A DNA stretch of 35,451 nt from Fidelibacterota bacterium (lineage in GTDB: Bacteria > Fidelibacterota > UBA8477). Below, in pieces: positions 22,772-31,695 of this stretch; position 1 is the stretch's first letter; every line of letters starts with the position of its first letter. The position numbers were made by a program, and so were the translations under genes. The DNA lies in contig JAIPJQ010000012.1 of NCBI GenBank assembly GCA_021734065.1, forward strand, positions 1-35,451, in the 5' to 3' direction. The notes below the pieces were generated by a model, which was given only the letters and a program-made list of their open reading frames with translations, ran no database searches and was not told where the DNA came from.

Positions 22772-25180
22772 ATGGCGACTGAAGAGATCATTCATTCATT
22801 ACCGGTAATGCCCCTGAGAAACACGGTATTGTTTCCCCAGCAGGTTATTCCGTTATATATCGGGCGTGAGCGTTCACTCAAGTTGATCCGCGAATTGCCC
22901 ACCGGTCGGAAAACCATCGTTGTCGTTGCTCAGAAAGAGGGTACTGTGGAGGATCCGGATCCTCAGGATATCTATGAGGTGGGTACCACCGCGACGGTGA
23001 TGAAAATCATGGAAATGCCGGACGGCAGCCAGAGTGCCATTGTCCAGGGAGGTGAACGGGTAAAGATTACCAAATACACCCAGGATGATCCCTATTATCG
23101 GGCGGTGGTGGATACGCTTCATGAAGAATTTGAAGCCAGTTTGGAAATTGATGCCCTGGCGGCGAATCTGCGGAGTTTGTTCAAAGAATTATCAAAAGTT
23201 TCGGATCATATCAATCAGGAACACCTTGCGCTGTTATCCAATATCCAGCATCCGGCACGACTGGTTGATCGGGCGATTTCCATGTTGCAGTTATCAAATG
23301 CCGAGAAGCAGGAGGTTTTGGAAGAATTGAATGTAGGTCGGCGGTTGGAAAAGGCGACCGTGCTTATTAATCGCGAAATCCAGCGACAGGAAATTGGTGA
23401 AAAAATCCAGACGGAGGTACAGGAAGAAATTTCCAAAACACAGCGGGAATATTTCTTACGCGAGCAGATGAAAGCAATTAAGCGGGAATTGGGCGAAGAT
23501 GACCAGACCATCGAGCTTACCGAGTTGGAAGAGAAAGTAGCTCAGGCACAAATGCCTGAGGAAGCGCTGAAGGTTGCTAATAAGGAGTTGGACCGTTTGC
23601 GGCGCATTCCGCCTTCTTCGCCGGAATACACGGTCTCCCGCACCTATCTGGATTGGCTGGTTGAGCTGCCGTGGATGAAAGAGACCACGGATAATGTGGA
23701 CATTAATCGCGCCGCCGGGACCCTGGATGAAGATCACTATGGCTTAAACCCCATGAAGGATCGGATTCTGGAATTTTTATCGGTGCGAAAATTGAAAACC
23801 GAGCAGGATCCGGATGCGCTGGTGAAGGGACCGATTTTATGTTTCGTCGGACCACCGGGAACGGGGAAAACCTCAATGGGACATTCCATTGCCCGGGCTA
23901 TGGGACGAGAATTTATCCGTATGAGTCTGGGAGGCGTAAGGGATGAAGCCGAGATTCGGGGACATCGCCGGACCTATATTGGCGCGTTACCCGGTCGGAT
24001 CATCCAGGGGCTGAAAAAAGTGAAGACCCGCAACCCGGTATTCATGCTGGATGAGGTGGATAAACTGGGAATGGATTTTCGCGGTGATCCTTCATCAGCG
24101 TTACTGGAGGTTTTGGATCCGGAGCAGAATAACAGTTTCAGCGACCATTATCTGGAGGTGCCGTTTGACCTGTCCAAGGTGATGTTTATCGCCACGGCCA
24201 ACTGGATGGACCCCATCCCGGGAGCCCTGCGAGATCGGATGGAGGTTATCGAGTTCCCCGGATACATTGAGGAAGAAAAAATCCAGATTGCCAAGAATTA
24301 CCTCCTGCCCAAGCAGATTAAAGAGCAGGGACTGGATAATGAGGGGATTCAGTTCCTGGATACGGCTATTTCCGAGATCATTGCGCACTACACCAGGGAA
24401 GCCGGTGTGCGCAATCTGGAACGGGAAATCGGACATATCTGCCGGAAAGTGGCGCGTGAGAAGGCGGAAGGAAATACCAAACCCCGTCGCATCACCCGTA
24501 AAAATGTGGACAAATATCTGGGTCCCAAAAAATTCTATAGTGAAATCGCTGAACGTATGGTGAAACCGGGGATTGCCATTGGACTGGCTTACACGGCGGT
24601 GGGTGGCGATATACTCTTTATCGAAGCTACCAAAATGCCGGGGAAAGGCGCCCTCAAGCTCACCGGGAAACTGGGTGATGTGATGAAGGAATCAGCCCAG
24701 GCAGCCTATTCTTACCTGCGGGCGAATGCGGACCTGTTTGACATCGATCCCAAATTCCATGAAAAAACAGACATTCATATACACATACCCGCCGGTGCCA
24801 TTCCCAAGGATGGACCATCTGCAGGAATCACACTTTTTACGGCGCTGGTGTCGCTCTTATCCGGACGGCTGGTGAAGACCAATTTAGGAATGACCGGTGA
24901 AATTACCCTGCGTGGTGCGGTTTTACCCATCGGCGGCGTTCGGGAAAAAATCATGGCTGCGCACCGTGCTGGCTTGAGTACGGTGATCCTGCCGGCAAAG
25001 AATGAGCGGGACCTGGTGGAGTTACCGGACAATGTGAAACGCAAAATGAACTTTCTGTTCGTGGAGGAGATCAGTCAGGTGTTTGATCTGGCATTGGAGT
25101 CGTTGGAGGAAACCGCCAAGACTACCAAGCGGAGTGCCAAAAAGAAAAAGGTCTCCTCGCAGGAAGTTGCGCAAGCCTGA
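22772..25180 (+). CDS. lon: ATP-dependent Lon protease
   Basis: 802 residues from ATG 22772 (GAAAGGA upstream); the TTG at 22757 in the same frame is not needed. The N-terminal substrate-recognition domain (about 5-205, starting with SLPVMPLRNTVLFP) is followed by a coiled linker and an AAA+ module with Walker A GPPGTGKT at 360-367. The C-terminal serine protease domain has the PKDGPSAG motif with catalytic Ser683 and the dyad Lys726 in REKIMAAHRAG. Length and catalytic positions match E. coli Lon (Ser679, Lys722). The C-terminus carries a Lys-rich extension (KRSAKKKKVSSQ) beyond the usual end. It degrades misfolded and regulatory proteins in the cytoplasm. Confidence 0.99.
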   Translation: MATEEIIHSLPVMPLRNTVLFPQQVIPLYIGRERSLKLIRELPTGRKTIVVVAQKEGTVEDPDPQDIYEVGTTATVMKIMEMPDGSQSAIVQGGERVKITKYTQDDPYYRAVVDTLHEEFEASLEIDALAANLRSLFKELSKVSDHINQEHLALLSNIQHPARLVDRAISMLQLSNAEKQEVLEELNVGRRLEKATVLINREIQRQEIGEKIQTEVQEEISKTQREYFLREQMKAIKRELGEDDQTIELTELEEKVAQAQMPEEALKVANKELDRLRRIPPSSPEYTVSRTYLDWLVELPWMKETTDNVDINRAAGTLDEDHYGLNPMKDRILEFLSVRKLKTEQDPDALVKGPILCFVGPPGTGKTSMGHSIARAMGREFIRMSLGGVRDEAEIRGHRRTYIGALPGRIIQGLKKVKTRNPVFMLDEVDKLGMDFRGDPSSALLEVLDPEQNNSFSDHYLEVPFDLSKVMFIATANWMDPIPGALRDRMEVIEFPGYIEEEKIQIAKNYLLPKQIKEQGLDNEGIQFLDTAISEIIAHYTREAGVRNLEREIGHICRKVAREKAEGNTKPRRITRKNVDKYLGPKKFYSEIAERMVKPGIAIGLAYTAVGGDILFIEATKMPGKGALKLTGKLGDVMKESAQAAYSYLRANADLFDIDPKFHEKTDIHIHIPAGAIPKDGPSAGITLFTALVSLLSGRLVKTNLGMTGEITLRGAVLPIGGVREKIMAAHRAGLSTVILPAKNERDLVELPDNVKRKMNFLFVEEISQVFDLALESLEETAKTTKRSAKKKKVSSQEVAQA

Positions 25181-25208
25181 TAGATTCACCAAAATTATCC
25201 CACATAAT

Positions 25209-25242
25209 AAAAGCCCGGCCAATATAGGTCGGGCTTTTGTTT
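25209..25242 (+). terminator. Rho-independent terminator of lon
   Basis: AAAAGCCCGGCC (25209-25220) pairs with GGTCGGGCTTTT (25227-25238), one G-T pair, six-base loop, followed by GTTT. It is 28 bp after the lon stop. Confidence 0.88.
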
Positions 25243-25249
25243 GAATCGC

Positions 25250-25615
25250 ATTTATAGCGTACCCGCTCTGCGGTACCGGGTTTTTGTGGATTTTGTGTTT
25301 CTACAATACTTTAGCTGCTCCGCGGTAAAATACCTCAATGCTGACTTATGTGGAATCAAGCAGTGCACAACCCGGGGGCGACTCGCCTGAGATTTCGCCC
25401 GATAGATGGGTATTTCAGCGCCAAAGGCGCGGGGTTGTATCAGCCCGAGGCAACGCGCCGGGGATGGGTAATCACAACAGAACCGTCAGGGCTGAGGGTC
25501 CGGTTGATGTGAAAGATTGGGTTTAAAACAACCGCATAGCGGTTGCGGTATTGTAGCGAATAACGAACAGACGATAAATGTTACCGCGTAGCGGTTACGC
25601 GAAGCTGACGCCGAT
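25250..25615. repeat. Palindrome-rich intergenic repeat cluster
   Basis: The 629-bp gene-free gap between lon and the pmbA gene holds a series of small GC-rich palindromes with 3-nt centres: GTACCCGC-TCT-GCGGTAC (25259-25276), GCGCC-AAA-GGCGC (25418-25430), CAACCGC-ATA-GCGGTTG (25529-25545) and ACCGC-GTA-GCGGT (25583-25595). An imperfect TTTAGC...GGTAAA element lies at 25310-25330. They share the pattern CCGC-nnn-GCGG, and a T-rich spacer separates the first two. I read this as a composite of dispersed REP-like repeats. The 62-residue frame at 25338-25526 has no ribosome-binding site and is not called a gene. From 25616 to 25740 I see nothing specific. Confidence 0.65.
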
Positions 25616-25740
25616 AAATAGCAGGTATATTTTAAAATAGTCGACAGTTATTTTTGGGATTAGCCGAATAGAATTGTTTGTCCCAAATATTTCCGGTATA
25701 TAATGAAAAACCGTAAGTGGATTTCGGGAAGGAAATTGAC

Positions 25741-25774
25741 TGACAAACAAAAGCCCGGTTTATCAAGCCGGGCT
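25741..25774 (-). terminator. Rho-independent terminator of the tldD-pmbA operon
   Basis: On the minus strand AGCCCGG (25774-25768) pairs with CCGGGCT (25758-25752) over a 9-nt loop, followed by TTTGTTTGTCA. It is about 36 bp past the pmbA stop. Confidence 0.82.
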
Positions 25775-25809
25775 ATCATTTAATTCGCATGATTGTTGTT
25801 CTTATTTAC

Positions 25810-27150
25810 TTAAGCTCCCGCAAAGCTGACCCCGTCAAATAACAACGAGGGCGATCGCAGGGAGGAGTAGGTATAGGGATCGTTCCCGGTTTCCACCAGA
25901 CTTCCGAACAATTCGACAAAATTCCCCGAAATGTTCATCTCACTCACCGGCTGGACCCGCTGGCCATTCTCAATGAGCCAGCCGCTCACACCCAGTGAAA
26001 AATCACCGGTGGTGGAATTGGCATTCCCGCCGATAAATCCGGTTACCAGAATGCCCCGATCCAGATCAGCTTCCATCTCTGCGCCCGAGCGCCTTCCGGT
26101 TTTAAAGGTCACATTCGATGCACCGCCGGTGGTGGGTTTCAGTTCCAGCTTGCGGCCGTAATAAACATCCACATAGTAGTTCTTGAGAATGCCGTCTTCC
26201 AGCAGGACCAGCTTCTTCGCAGCAATACCATCACCGTCGTAGTAGCGGCTGCCCAGACCGCGCACAATGACAGGATCATCAATCAGCGTCAGGTGTTCCG
26301 AGCCGATTCGTTTCCCCTGCATCCCTTCCAGAAAGGATTGTTTCTGCTGGATTGCATTGGCTGTGAAGGGATACAACACCCGCCAGAAAAGTCCGCCGGC
26401 AGCGGAATTTTCCAGCAACAGGGGCATTTTACCTGATTTCACTTTTTGCTGACCCATACTGTCCAATGCGCGCTGAAAAGCTTCGTCAGCAATCTGCTGT
26501 GGCGCTGGCAGATCATTTAAATGACGCGCACCATAGTACCGCCAGCCCTCCGGCTTTTTGTCATTTTCACCACGCAATGACACCGATGCGCCACATGAGA
26601 AGCTGGAACTTTCGTAATTGCCTTCAAACCCGTTGGATTTGAGATGGGTGTTTTCGTAATGGCTGTCGCTGAAGCCGCTTGAAATGGAAATGAGCCGCTC
26701 ATCCCGACCCTGAATGAGGTCGTGCAGTTCCCGCGCCCGAGCCACACGGTCCTCCGGTGTGACCTTGGTGTAATTGGCGTCGTACAGCTCCAAATCCATG
26801 GTAGGACGACCTTTGTAGAGAGCCGGATCGGGCAGGGCCTGATAAGGATCTTCGCCCAGGAATTTGGTCATGGTAATGGCATCGGAAATGAATTTTTTCA
26901 ATGATTCCTGCCGCAAGTCATTGGTGGAGTGGGTGCTGTAACGCCCGCCGGCAAAAATCTCGATCCACAGCGAATTCTGGGTCGATTCCTTGAGTTTATC
27001 AATCTGCCCATCGCGAAAGTCCACATTGATGGAGCGATTCCGGCTGATGACGATACTGGTATTATCCGCACCGTGCTCCAGGGCATATTTCTGTGCCCAG
27101 TGGGCCAATTGCGTTTTATCCGGTGCTGAGCCTTTTTTGATAATGTCCAT
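25810..27150 (-). CDS. pmbA: PmbA/TldE-family subunit of the TldD/TldE metalloprotease
   Basis: 446 residues from ATG 27150, 2 bp after the stop of tldD, with GGGGG of the tldD end as ribosome-binding site. A longer frame to 27246 lies within tldD and is rejected. Family features are the N-terminal domain with a DFRDGQIDKL-like motif, the GGLFWRVLYPFTANAIQQ region and the C-terminal block GGNANSTTGDFSLGVSGWLIENG followed by PVSEMNISGN. There is no HExxxH zinc motif, as expected for the non-catalytic partner. It has no signal peptide. PmbA and TldD form a heterodimer that unfolds and cuts small peptides, for example in microcin B17 maturation. Length (about 450) is normal. Confidence 0.93.
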   Translation of the reverse strand: MDIIKKGSAPDKTQLAHWAQKYALEHGADNTSIVISRNRSINVDFRDGQIDKLKESTQNSLWIEIFAGGRYSTHSTNDLRQESLKKFISDAITMTKFLGEDPYQALPDPALYKGRPTMDLELYDANYTKVTPEDRVARARELHDLIQGRDERLISISSGFSDSHYENTHLKSNGFEGNYESSSFSCGASVSLRGENDKKPEGWRYYGARHLNDLPAPQQIADEAFQRALDSMGQQKVKSGKMPLLLENSAAGGLFWRVLYPFTANAIQQKQSFLEGMQGKRIGSEHLTLIDDPVIVRGLGSRYYDGDGIAAKKLVLLEDGILKNYYVDVYYGRKLELKPTTGGASNVTFKTGRRSGAEMEADLDRGILVTGFIGGNANSTTGDFSLGVSGWLIENGQRVQPVSEMNISGNFVELFGSLVETGNDPYTYSSLRSPSLLFDGVSFAGA

Positions 27151-27152
27151 GT

Positions 27153-28682
27153 TTACCCCCTGCCGCCAACCGTGATAGATGAAACCAAACAACTGGGCAT
27201 TCCCTGGGAAACCGGTACCATCTGGCCGTTCTTCCCACAGGTCCAACCGCCTTCAGAAAGTTCGAGATCGTTGGCTACCATGGTCACTTCCTCAAGCACT
27301 TTTGGACCGTTCCCAATGATATTCACATCTTTGATGGGTGCGGTTACTTTGCCATTTTCAATCAGCGCGCCGGACTTCACATAAAAGGTAAAATCACCGG
27401 GGCCGATATTCACCTGACCATTGGTGAATTGATCCGCGATAATACCGTATTTCACATTGGACACAATCTCATCGAATGTATGCGGTCCGTTGAGCATGTA
27501 GGTGTTGCGCATGCGGGGCATGGGATTGTGCTTGAAAGATTGGCGGCGGCCATTTCCCGTGGGTTCGAGTCCATAATGCTTGGCAGAAATGCGGTCATGC
27601 AGATAGGTGCGTAGAATGCCATCCTCCACCAGGAAGGTTTCCTGTGAAGGGATACCTTCATCGTCCACATTGATGGTCCCGCGGATGTGTGGATTGGTGC
27701 CATTATCCACGATATTTACAAAATCAGCGGCGACTTTCTTGTTCAGTTTCTCCGAGTAGATACTGGTTCCAATGCGGTTGAAGTCGGCTTCCATACCGTG
27801 TCCAATGGCTTCGTGCAGCAGAATACCGGCGCCGCCGGCTTTCAGTACCACCGGAAGTTCACCGGCCGGCGACGGCTGTGCTTCAAAGAGTTTGAGGGTT
27901 CGGGCAACCACCTCTCTAGGCATGCGCTCCAATCGTTCCGGTGTGAGAAAATTGAAGTCGTCCCGGGCCGCATAGTCAAAATAATTGCTTTCACGGGAAC
28001 CATTTTGTTCCGCAGTACAAAAGGAGATCAGCCGAATCATGGGCTGGTAATCAGTGGCGAATTCACCCAGCGAATTGGCAATTAGGATGTAGTTTTCGCT
28101 GTCACTATAGCGCAGACCCGCCTTCACCACCCTTGAATCCTGCTGGAAAATCGCATCGTTCACCGATTTCAGCATACTCACCACATTCTGCACACCCACA
28201 TCCTCATAAGAGAGGTTGGTCTGATAGTGGTTGGTAAGGTCGATGGCTTTCAACTCTGTGGGTGGAACCCGTTTACTCCCGGAAGCGATATTGGCGGCGG
28301 TGCGGGCGGCAGCCTTCATACTGTTGAGGGATAAATCCTCTGTGAAGGAATACCCGGTCTGGTCCCCTTTCAGGACACGGATACCCACACCCAGTTCCAC
28401 TTCCGTGCTGGCGGAGTTTACAATATTGTCCTCCACCCGAATGCTATTGGACAGGGTATTCTGGAAGAAGATATCACAATAATCACCCCCGTGAGCCAGC
28501 GCCTCAGCCATTACTTTCCGAATTGTTTCAGGATCTACGCCGAATCGCTGGAAATAAAGTTCGTGGGGCTGACTCCCACCGGCCATTCCGGCCAAAGTTT
28601 TTTGCATAAAACCCGGGATGGTTGTTAATGCCAAACCCGTCCCGGTTACTTTCACAAAGTCTCGTCGACTCATAATCCTCAT
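27153..28682 (-). CDS. tldD: TldD-family zinc metalloprotease with Tat signal
   Basis: 509 residues from ATG 28682, fixed by AAGGAG 6 nt upstream. The active-site motif HEAIGH (His290, Glu291, His294) lies in GAGILLHEAIGHGMEAD, and the third zinc ligand is probably the Cys of GGWTCGKNG near the C-terminus, as in E. coli TldD. Unusually, the N-terminus reads MRIMSRRDFVKVTGTGLALT, a twin-arginine signal with a hydrophobic core. This adds about 30 residues to the usual 480 and predicts export of the folded protein. The pmbA partner follows immediately and has no signal of its own. Assignment to TldD is firm; the export is inference from the motif. Confidence 0.95.
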   Translation of the reverse strand: MRIMSRRDFVKVTGTGLALTTIPGFMQKTLAGMAGGSQPHELYFQRFGVDPETIRKVMAEALAHGGDYCDIFFQNTLSNSIRVEDNIVNSASTEVELGVGIRVLKGDQTGYSFTEDLSLNSMKAAARTAANIASGSKRVPPTELKAIDLTNHYQTNLSYEDVGVQNVVSMLKSVNDAIFQQDSRVVKAGLRYSDSENYILIANSLGEFATDYQPMIRLISFCTAEQNGSRESNYFDYAARDDFNFLTPERLERMPREVVARTLKLFEAQPSPAGELPVVLKAGGAGILLHEAIGHGMEADFNRIGTSIYSEKLNKKVAADFVNIVDNGTNPHIRGTINVDDEGIPSQETFLVEDGILRTYLHDRISAKHYGLEPTGNGRRQSFKHNPMPRMRNTYMLNGPHTFDEIVSNVKYGIIADQFTNGQVNIGPGDFTFYVKSGALIENGKVTAPIKDVNIIGNGPKVLEEVTMVANDLELSEGGWTCGKNGQMVPVSQGMPSCLVSSITVGGRG

Positions 28683-28865
28683 CTTTCGCTCCTTGTCCCC
28701 GAACGCATCCAAGCGTCCCAAGACCAGTTTGAGGTCAGACTGCCGTGCTTTCAGATTTAAGGAAAAGAAACAGTGTGAGAGCCCGGAGTCAGGCGTTAAT
28801 TCGTTATCAATGTGCCATTCTTGCGCGGCTTTGACCCGCTATCAATTTGATGGTTGTCACATTTA

Positions 28866-30230
28866 TTAACGCACAATACTGATTTTTTGCGTCGCAAAGC
28901 TGGTCTGACCAGTTGTGCTGCTGAATTGGAACTGGCAATGATACACACCGGAGCTGAGTTGTGCTGCATCAAAGTGCCAGTTGTGGGATCCAGCGTTTAA
29001 AATTCCCAATTCCTGCCGGAATACGCGTTGACCCCGCAGGTTGTAAATATTGACCCATACCTGACCGTCATCAGGTACTGAGAATGTGAAGCGGGTGGCG
29101 GCATTGAAGGGATTGGGAAAAATTTTGTCTATGGTGAATCCGCCAGGTAGGGAGATTGCATCGGTTTGGTCCAGCGCAGTCGTACTTTCGGGGAAAAATG
29201 TATAGGCCACGCCGCCTTTGGCAAACCACGCCTGGGAGATGCTGGACTTGTTGTACACATAGCTGTAGCCGTTACTGCGTGCCGGGTCATGTACGATGGG
29301 TTGGCCGTTGCTGGTGAATCCGGCCAGCATGAGCAGGTGTCCGCTGTATAATGGTTGTCCAATGGACATGGCAATGCGGCCACCGGCGGCCAGGACGTCA
29401 TAGGCTTCACTCCAGGTGCGGTACCGGTTCACATAGCCTTCCACACCGTACCGGCTGGCGCTCTGAACCGCCCTGGGCCACACCCCGAAGATGTGGTAGT
29501 AGGGATCATACGTATCCCAGGCAAATTCCAGCATGTCCACAGTCTCACCGAAACTGGCCAGGATCATGGCGGTGGTGGTTGGTGAGCAGATCCGTCCGCC
29601 GATATCCGGATCCACCCCGATTTGGTAAATGAACTGGGTAGGGACAAAAATCTGGGGTGGATTATCAGCCACAATATTCGCCAGATTGTAATTATCGGTA
29701 GTGACCTCATCACTCACCTGCACGGAGAAGCGTTGCAGACTGGGAGATTCAATGCTGCTGTTATCCCGCTGGAATTGCACCTTGGCCTGCCATTCAGTGC
29801 GGTCATAATAGAGAATGCCGGTGTCAATATTGATATAGCCGCCGGCGTAGCTGGTGGTCTTGGAGCCGGACCAGTAATTGGTCTGCCAGAATCCGATTTC
29901 CAGCCACGGTGACCAGCCGGTATTCCAGGGGAAGCGCACAAAAACACGGAATCCGGCCTGGGATTCGGGTGCCGAACCATTCCAGGAGGCGATGATTTCA
30001 TTGAAAGGATGTTCCATTTCCACCGGATTAAAAATCACATATCCCGAGAGGGCATTATCAGCCAATTCAATATTCTCGCCGGTATTGACGACGCCCTGTG
30101 AAGATGCAATCTGCTCCCACACGGTATTGGCATCGGGCCAGGTGAGAAATTGATCCGGATGGGCGCCATACGCGACCGCGAGTAACAGGGAGAATGCAAT
30201 AAATAATCGGTTAAATCCATTAAATATCAT
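28866..30230 (-). CDS. Secreted C39-like cysteine peptidase with type IX-like sorting domain
   Basis: 454 residues with a signal peptide (LFIAFSLLLAVAYGA). Residues about 25-175 form a beta-rich region without a known motif. Residues about 190-350 carry the papain-like C39_2 layout: Cys215 in GGRICSPTTTAMI, His298 in YSGHLLMLAGF and Asp315 in IVHDPAR. The last 90 residues, from about 365, are a C-terminal sorting domain: FTIDKIFPNPFNAATRFTF, then NIYNLRGQRVF, then SGVYHCQF. It is the type used for surface attachment or secretion in FCB-group bacteria. The protein should act outside the cell on peptide bonds; substrate unknown. The 183 bp between it and tldD shows no gene or clear terminator. 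Confidence 0.88.
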   Translation of the reverse strand: MIFNGFNRLFIAFSLLLAVAYGAHPDQFLTWPDANTVWEQIASSQGVVNTGENIELADNALSGYVIFNPVEMEHPFNEIIASWNGSAPESQAGFRVFVRFPWNTGWSPWLEIGFWQTNYWSGSKTTSYAGGYINIDTGILYYDRTEWQAKVQFQRDNSSIESPSLQRFSVQVSDEVTTDNYNLANIVADNPPQIFVPTQFIYQIGVDPDIGGRICSPTTTAMILASFGETVDMLEFAWDTYDPYYHIFGVWPRAVQSASRYGVEGYVNRYRTWSEAYDVLAAGGRIAMSIGQPLYSGHLLMLAGFTSNGQPIVHDPARSNGYSYVYNKSSISQAWFAKGGVAYTFFPESTTALDQTDAISLPGGFTIDKIFPNPFNAATRFTFSVPDDGQVWVNIYNLRGQRVFRQELGILNAGSHNWHFDAAQLSSGVYHCQFQFSSTTGQTSFATQKISIVR

Positions 30231-30293
30231 AGTGTTAAGTAATTATTCCTATTTAAGAGTACGGGCAGGTTTCCCTGTGGATTCATGAAAAAA

Positions 30294-30497
30294 CTATAAA
30301 AACACCTTGTACAAAATCGCAATACCGGCTGCGATGAAAACGACGCCCCAAATCAGACGTTGAGCCAGAATCGTTTCATCCGTGGAGAGAACCCGATTCA
30401 CATATTCACCCAATCGCACAACACTGCGTGGGTACAAAAGAAGCGCCAGACCAAAGAGTAGTCCGATGATGCCGATGATGAGTAGTATGATATCCAT
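30294..30497 (-). CDS. Small two-helix inner-membrane protein
   Basis: 67 residues. Two hydrophobic helices (about 3-22, ILLIIGIIGLLFGLALLLY, and 48-65) flank a short basic/acidic loop RSVVRLGEYVNRVLSTDE. AAAGGG lies about 6 nt upstream of ATG. No family is recognised. It lies 63 bp upstream of the C39-like gene on the same strand and diverges from the pseudopilin genes. Codon choice and the tight ribosome-binding site favour a real gene, but the function is unknown. Confidence 0.65.
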   Translation of the reverse strand: MDIILLIIGIIGLLFGLALLLYPRSVVRLGEYVNRVLSTDETILAQRLIWGVVFIAAGIAILYKVFL

Positions 30498-30616
30498 TTT
30501 TTAGCCCTTTTTTTATTTGGTTAGAGCGTAGCTATCTTAAACAATTGTTTCTGGTATTAGAAATAATTTTTACATTCCCACCCACTGCTACAGGCGGCAA
30601 CAAAACCGGAGTGTAC

Positions 30617-31159
30617 TTGAATCAGATTCCACACAGAGATCCATCTCAGCGAGATTCCCGGGGATCCCATCTGCTAAAGGCGCGGTGCGCCAGAGGATTT
30701 TCAATTATGGAAATCCTCACGGTTATGGTGATTTTGGGTGTAATGGCTGTCTATATCCTGCCGGCAATGTATAGTACCTATTCCTCGGTTTCTACATCTT
30801 CAGCGGTGAATCAGGTCGTGCGGGATCTTAAGTATGCCCATGAATATGCACTGGCCAAACGAGATACGGTTTGGGTGGAATTTGATGTTCCCGGAAACGG
30901 TTATGCCATTTATGGTGGCGATACCGTGCCGGAAAAGGCATTGCTGGAAAGTCTGCACGATAATGGTGATTTCATTGTACAATTAGGTACAGGAGTGTTT
31001 AGTAAACTCCAACTCACTTCAGCCAGTTTTGATGGTTCACCCAATTTGGTGATTGACAAATTCGGCTTACCCATCCTGACCAGTGACGGAACAGTGGTCA
31101 TCAATGGAACCTATACAATTCAAGTGGCGGCAGGGATTGGGACGGTGACACTGCAATGA
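30617..31159 (+). CDS. Minor pseudopilin, GspH/FimT type
   Basis: 180 residues from the TTG at 30617, which has GGAG five bases before it; the frame stays open to 30545, and no in-frame ATG precedes the pilin motif. The prepilin-peptidase motif is G|FSIMEILTVMVILGVMAVY, with Glu at position +5 and a hydrophobic N-terminal helix. The leader would be about 28 residues, long for a prepilin and rich in Arg. The C-terminal part is beta-rich with the typical FimT/GspH size. First of four pseudopilin genes that overlap or nearly touch. Start confidence is low, identity is good. Confidence 0.82.
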   Translation: MNQIPHRDPSQRDSRGSHLLKARCARGFSIMEILTVMVILGVMAVYILPAMYSTYSSVSTSSAVNQVVRDLKYAHEYALAKRDTVWVEFDVPGNGYAIYGGDTVPEKALLESLHDNGDFIVQLGTGVFSKLQLTSASFDGSPNLVIDKFGLPILTSDGTVVINGTYTIQVAAGIGTVTLQ

Positions 31160-31671
31160 CACGAAAACCTTTATATCGCAAGCGTAAATCCTCTCAGGCG
31201 GGAATTACCATTGGTGAAATTATCATTTTTATCCTGATCGCCTCCATTTCCTATCTGGCACTCATCAAAGTTTTCGACTTCGCTCACGCCAAGAGCATGG
31301 AAGGTGAGGTTCGTACGACTATGACCAACCTGGCACTGGACGGGATGGAAATCATTCGGAGTAAACGGTTTGATGAAAACACCATACCCCCCTGGTCATC
31401 AAGCCTGGGACCCGATGTGGGTGAAGCCGGGTATGCACAATACGATGATGTTGATGATTTTCAGGGGTTGGTGGAAAATGGTGTGAACGGATATTCCGGC
31501 TATTCCCGCCATACCCGTGTTTTTTATATTGACAGGAGCAATAATATCGAGGATAGCGTTGGAATTGTAACCGATATGAAGCGAATTATTGTAAAAGTGA
31601 GTCTGCCAGGTTATTCACCGGTGGATATTACATCGATCGTTTCCAGCCGCTACAATGTGCTATCCTATTGA
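31156..31671 (+). CDS. Minor pseudopilin, GspI/PilV type
   Basis: 171 residues. The ATG overlaps the preceding TGA (ATGA). The prepilin motif QAG|ITIGEIIIFILIASISYLAL follows a basic leader of about 15 residues (RKPLYRKRKSS); Glu at +5 is present. The first mature residue is Ile, not Phe, a known variation. After the helix comes a region with NLALDGMEIIRSKRFDE, which resembles the A-L-x-x-A-x-x-x-I-R pattern of GspI/PilV. It should insert into the inner membrane and prime pilus or pseudopilus assembly with its neighbours. Confidence 0.8.
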   Translation: MTRKPLYRKRKSSQAGITIGEIIIFILIASISYLALIKVFDFAHAKSMEGEVRTTMTNLALDGMEIIRSKRFDENTIPPWSSSLGPDVGEAGYAQYDDVDDFQGLVENGVNGYSGYSRHTRVFYIDRSNNIEDSVGIVTDMKRIIVKVSLPGYSPVDITSIVSSRYNVLSY

Positions 31672-31695
31672 TTTATCAGCCCGGGCAAACATGAG

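Noticed and set aside
25338..25526. 62-residue frame in the lon-pmbA gap
   Set aside because: No ribosome-binding site. The sequence comes from the palindromic repeat region and has low-quality, Arg/Gly-rich content.
25250..25615. CRISPR array
   Set aside because: The repeats are short palindromes of different sequence with irregular spacing; there is no constant repeat-spacer rhythm and no cas gene.
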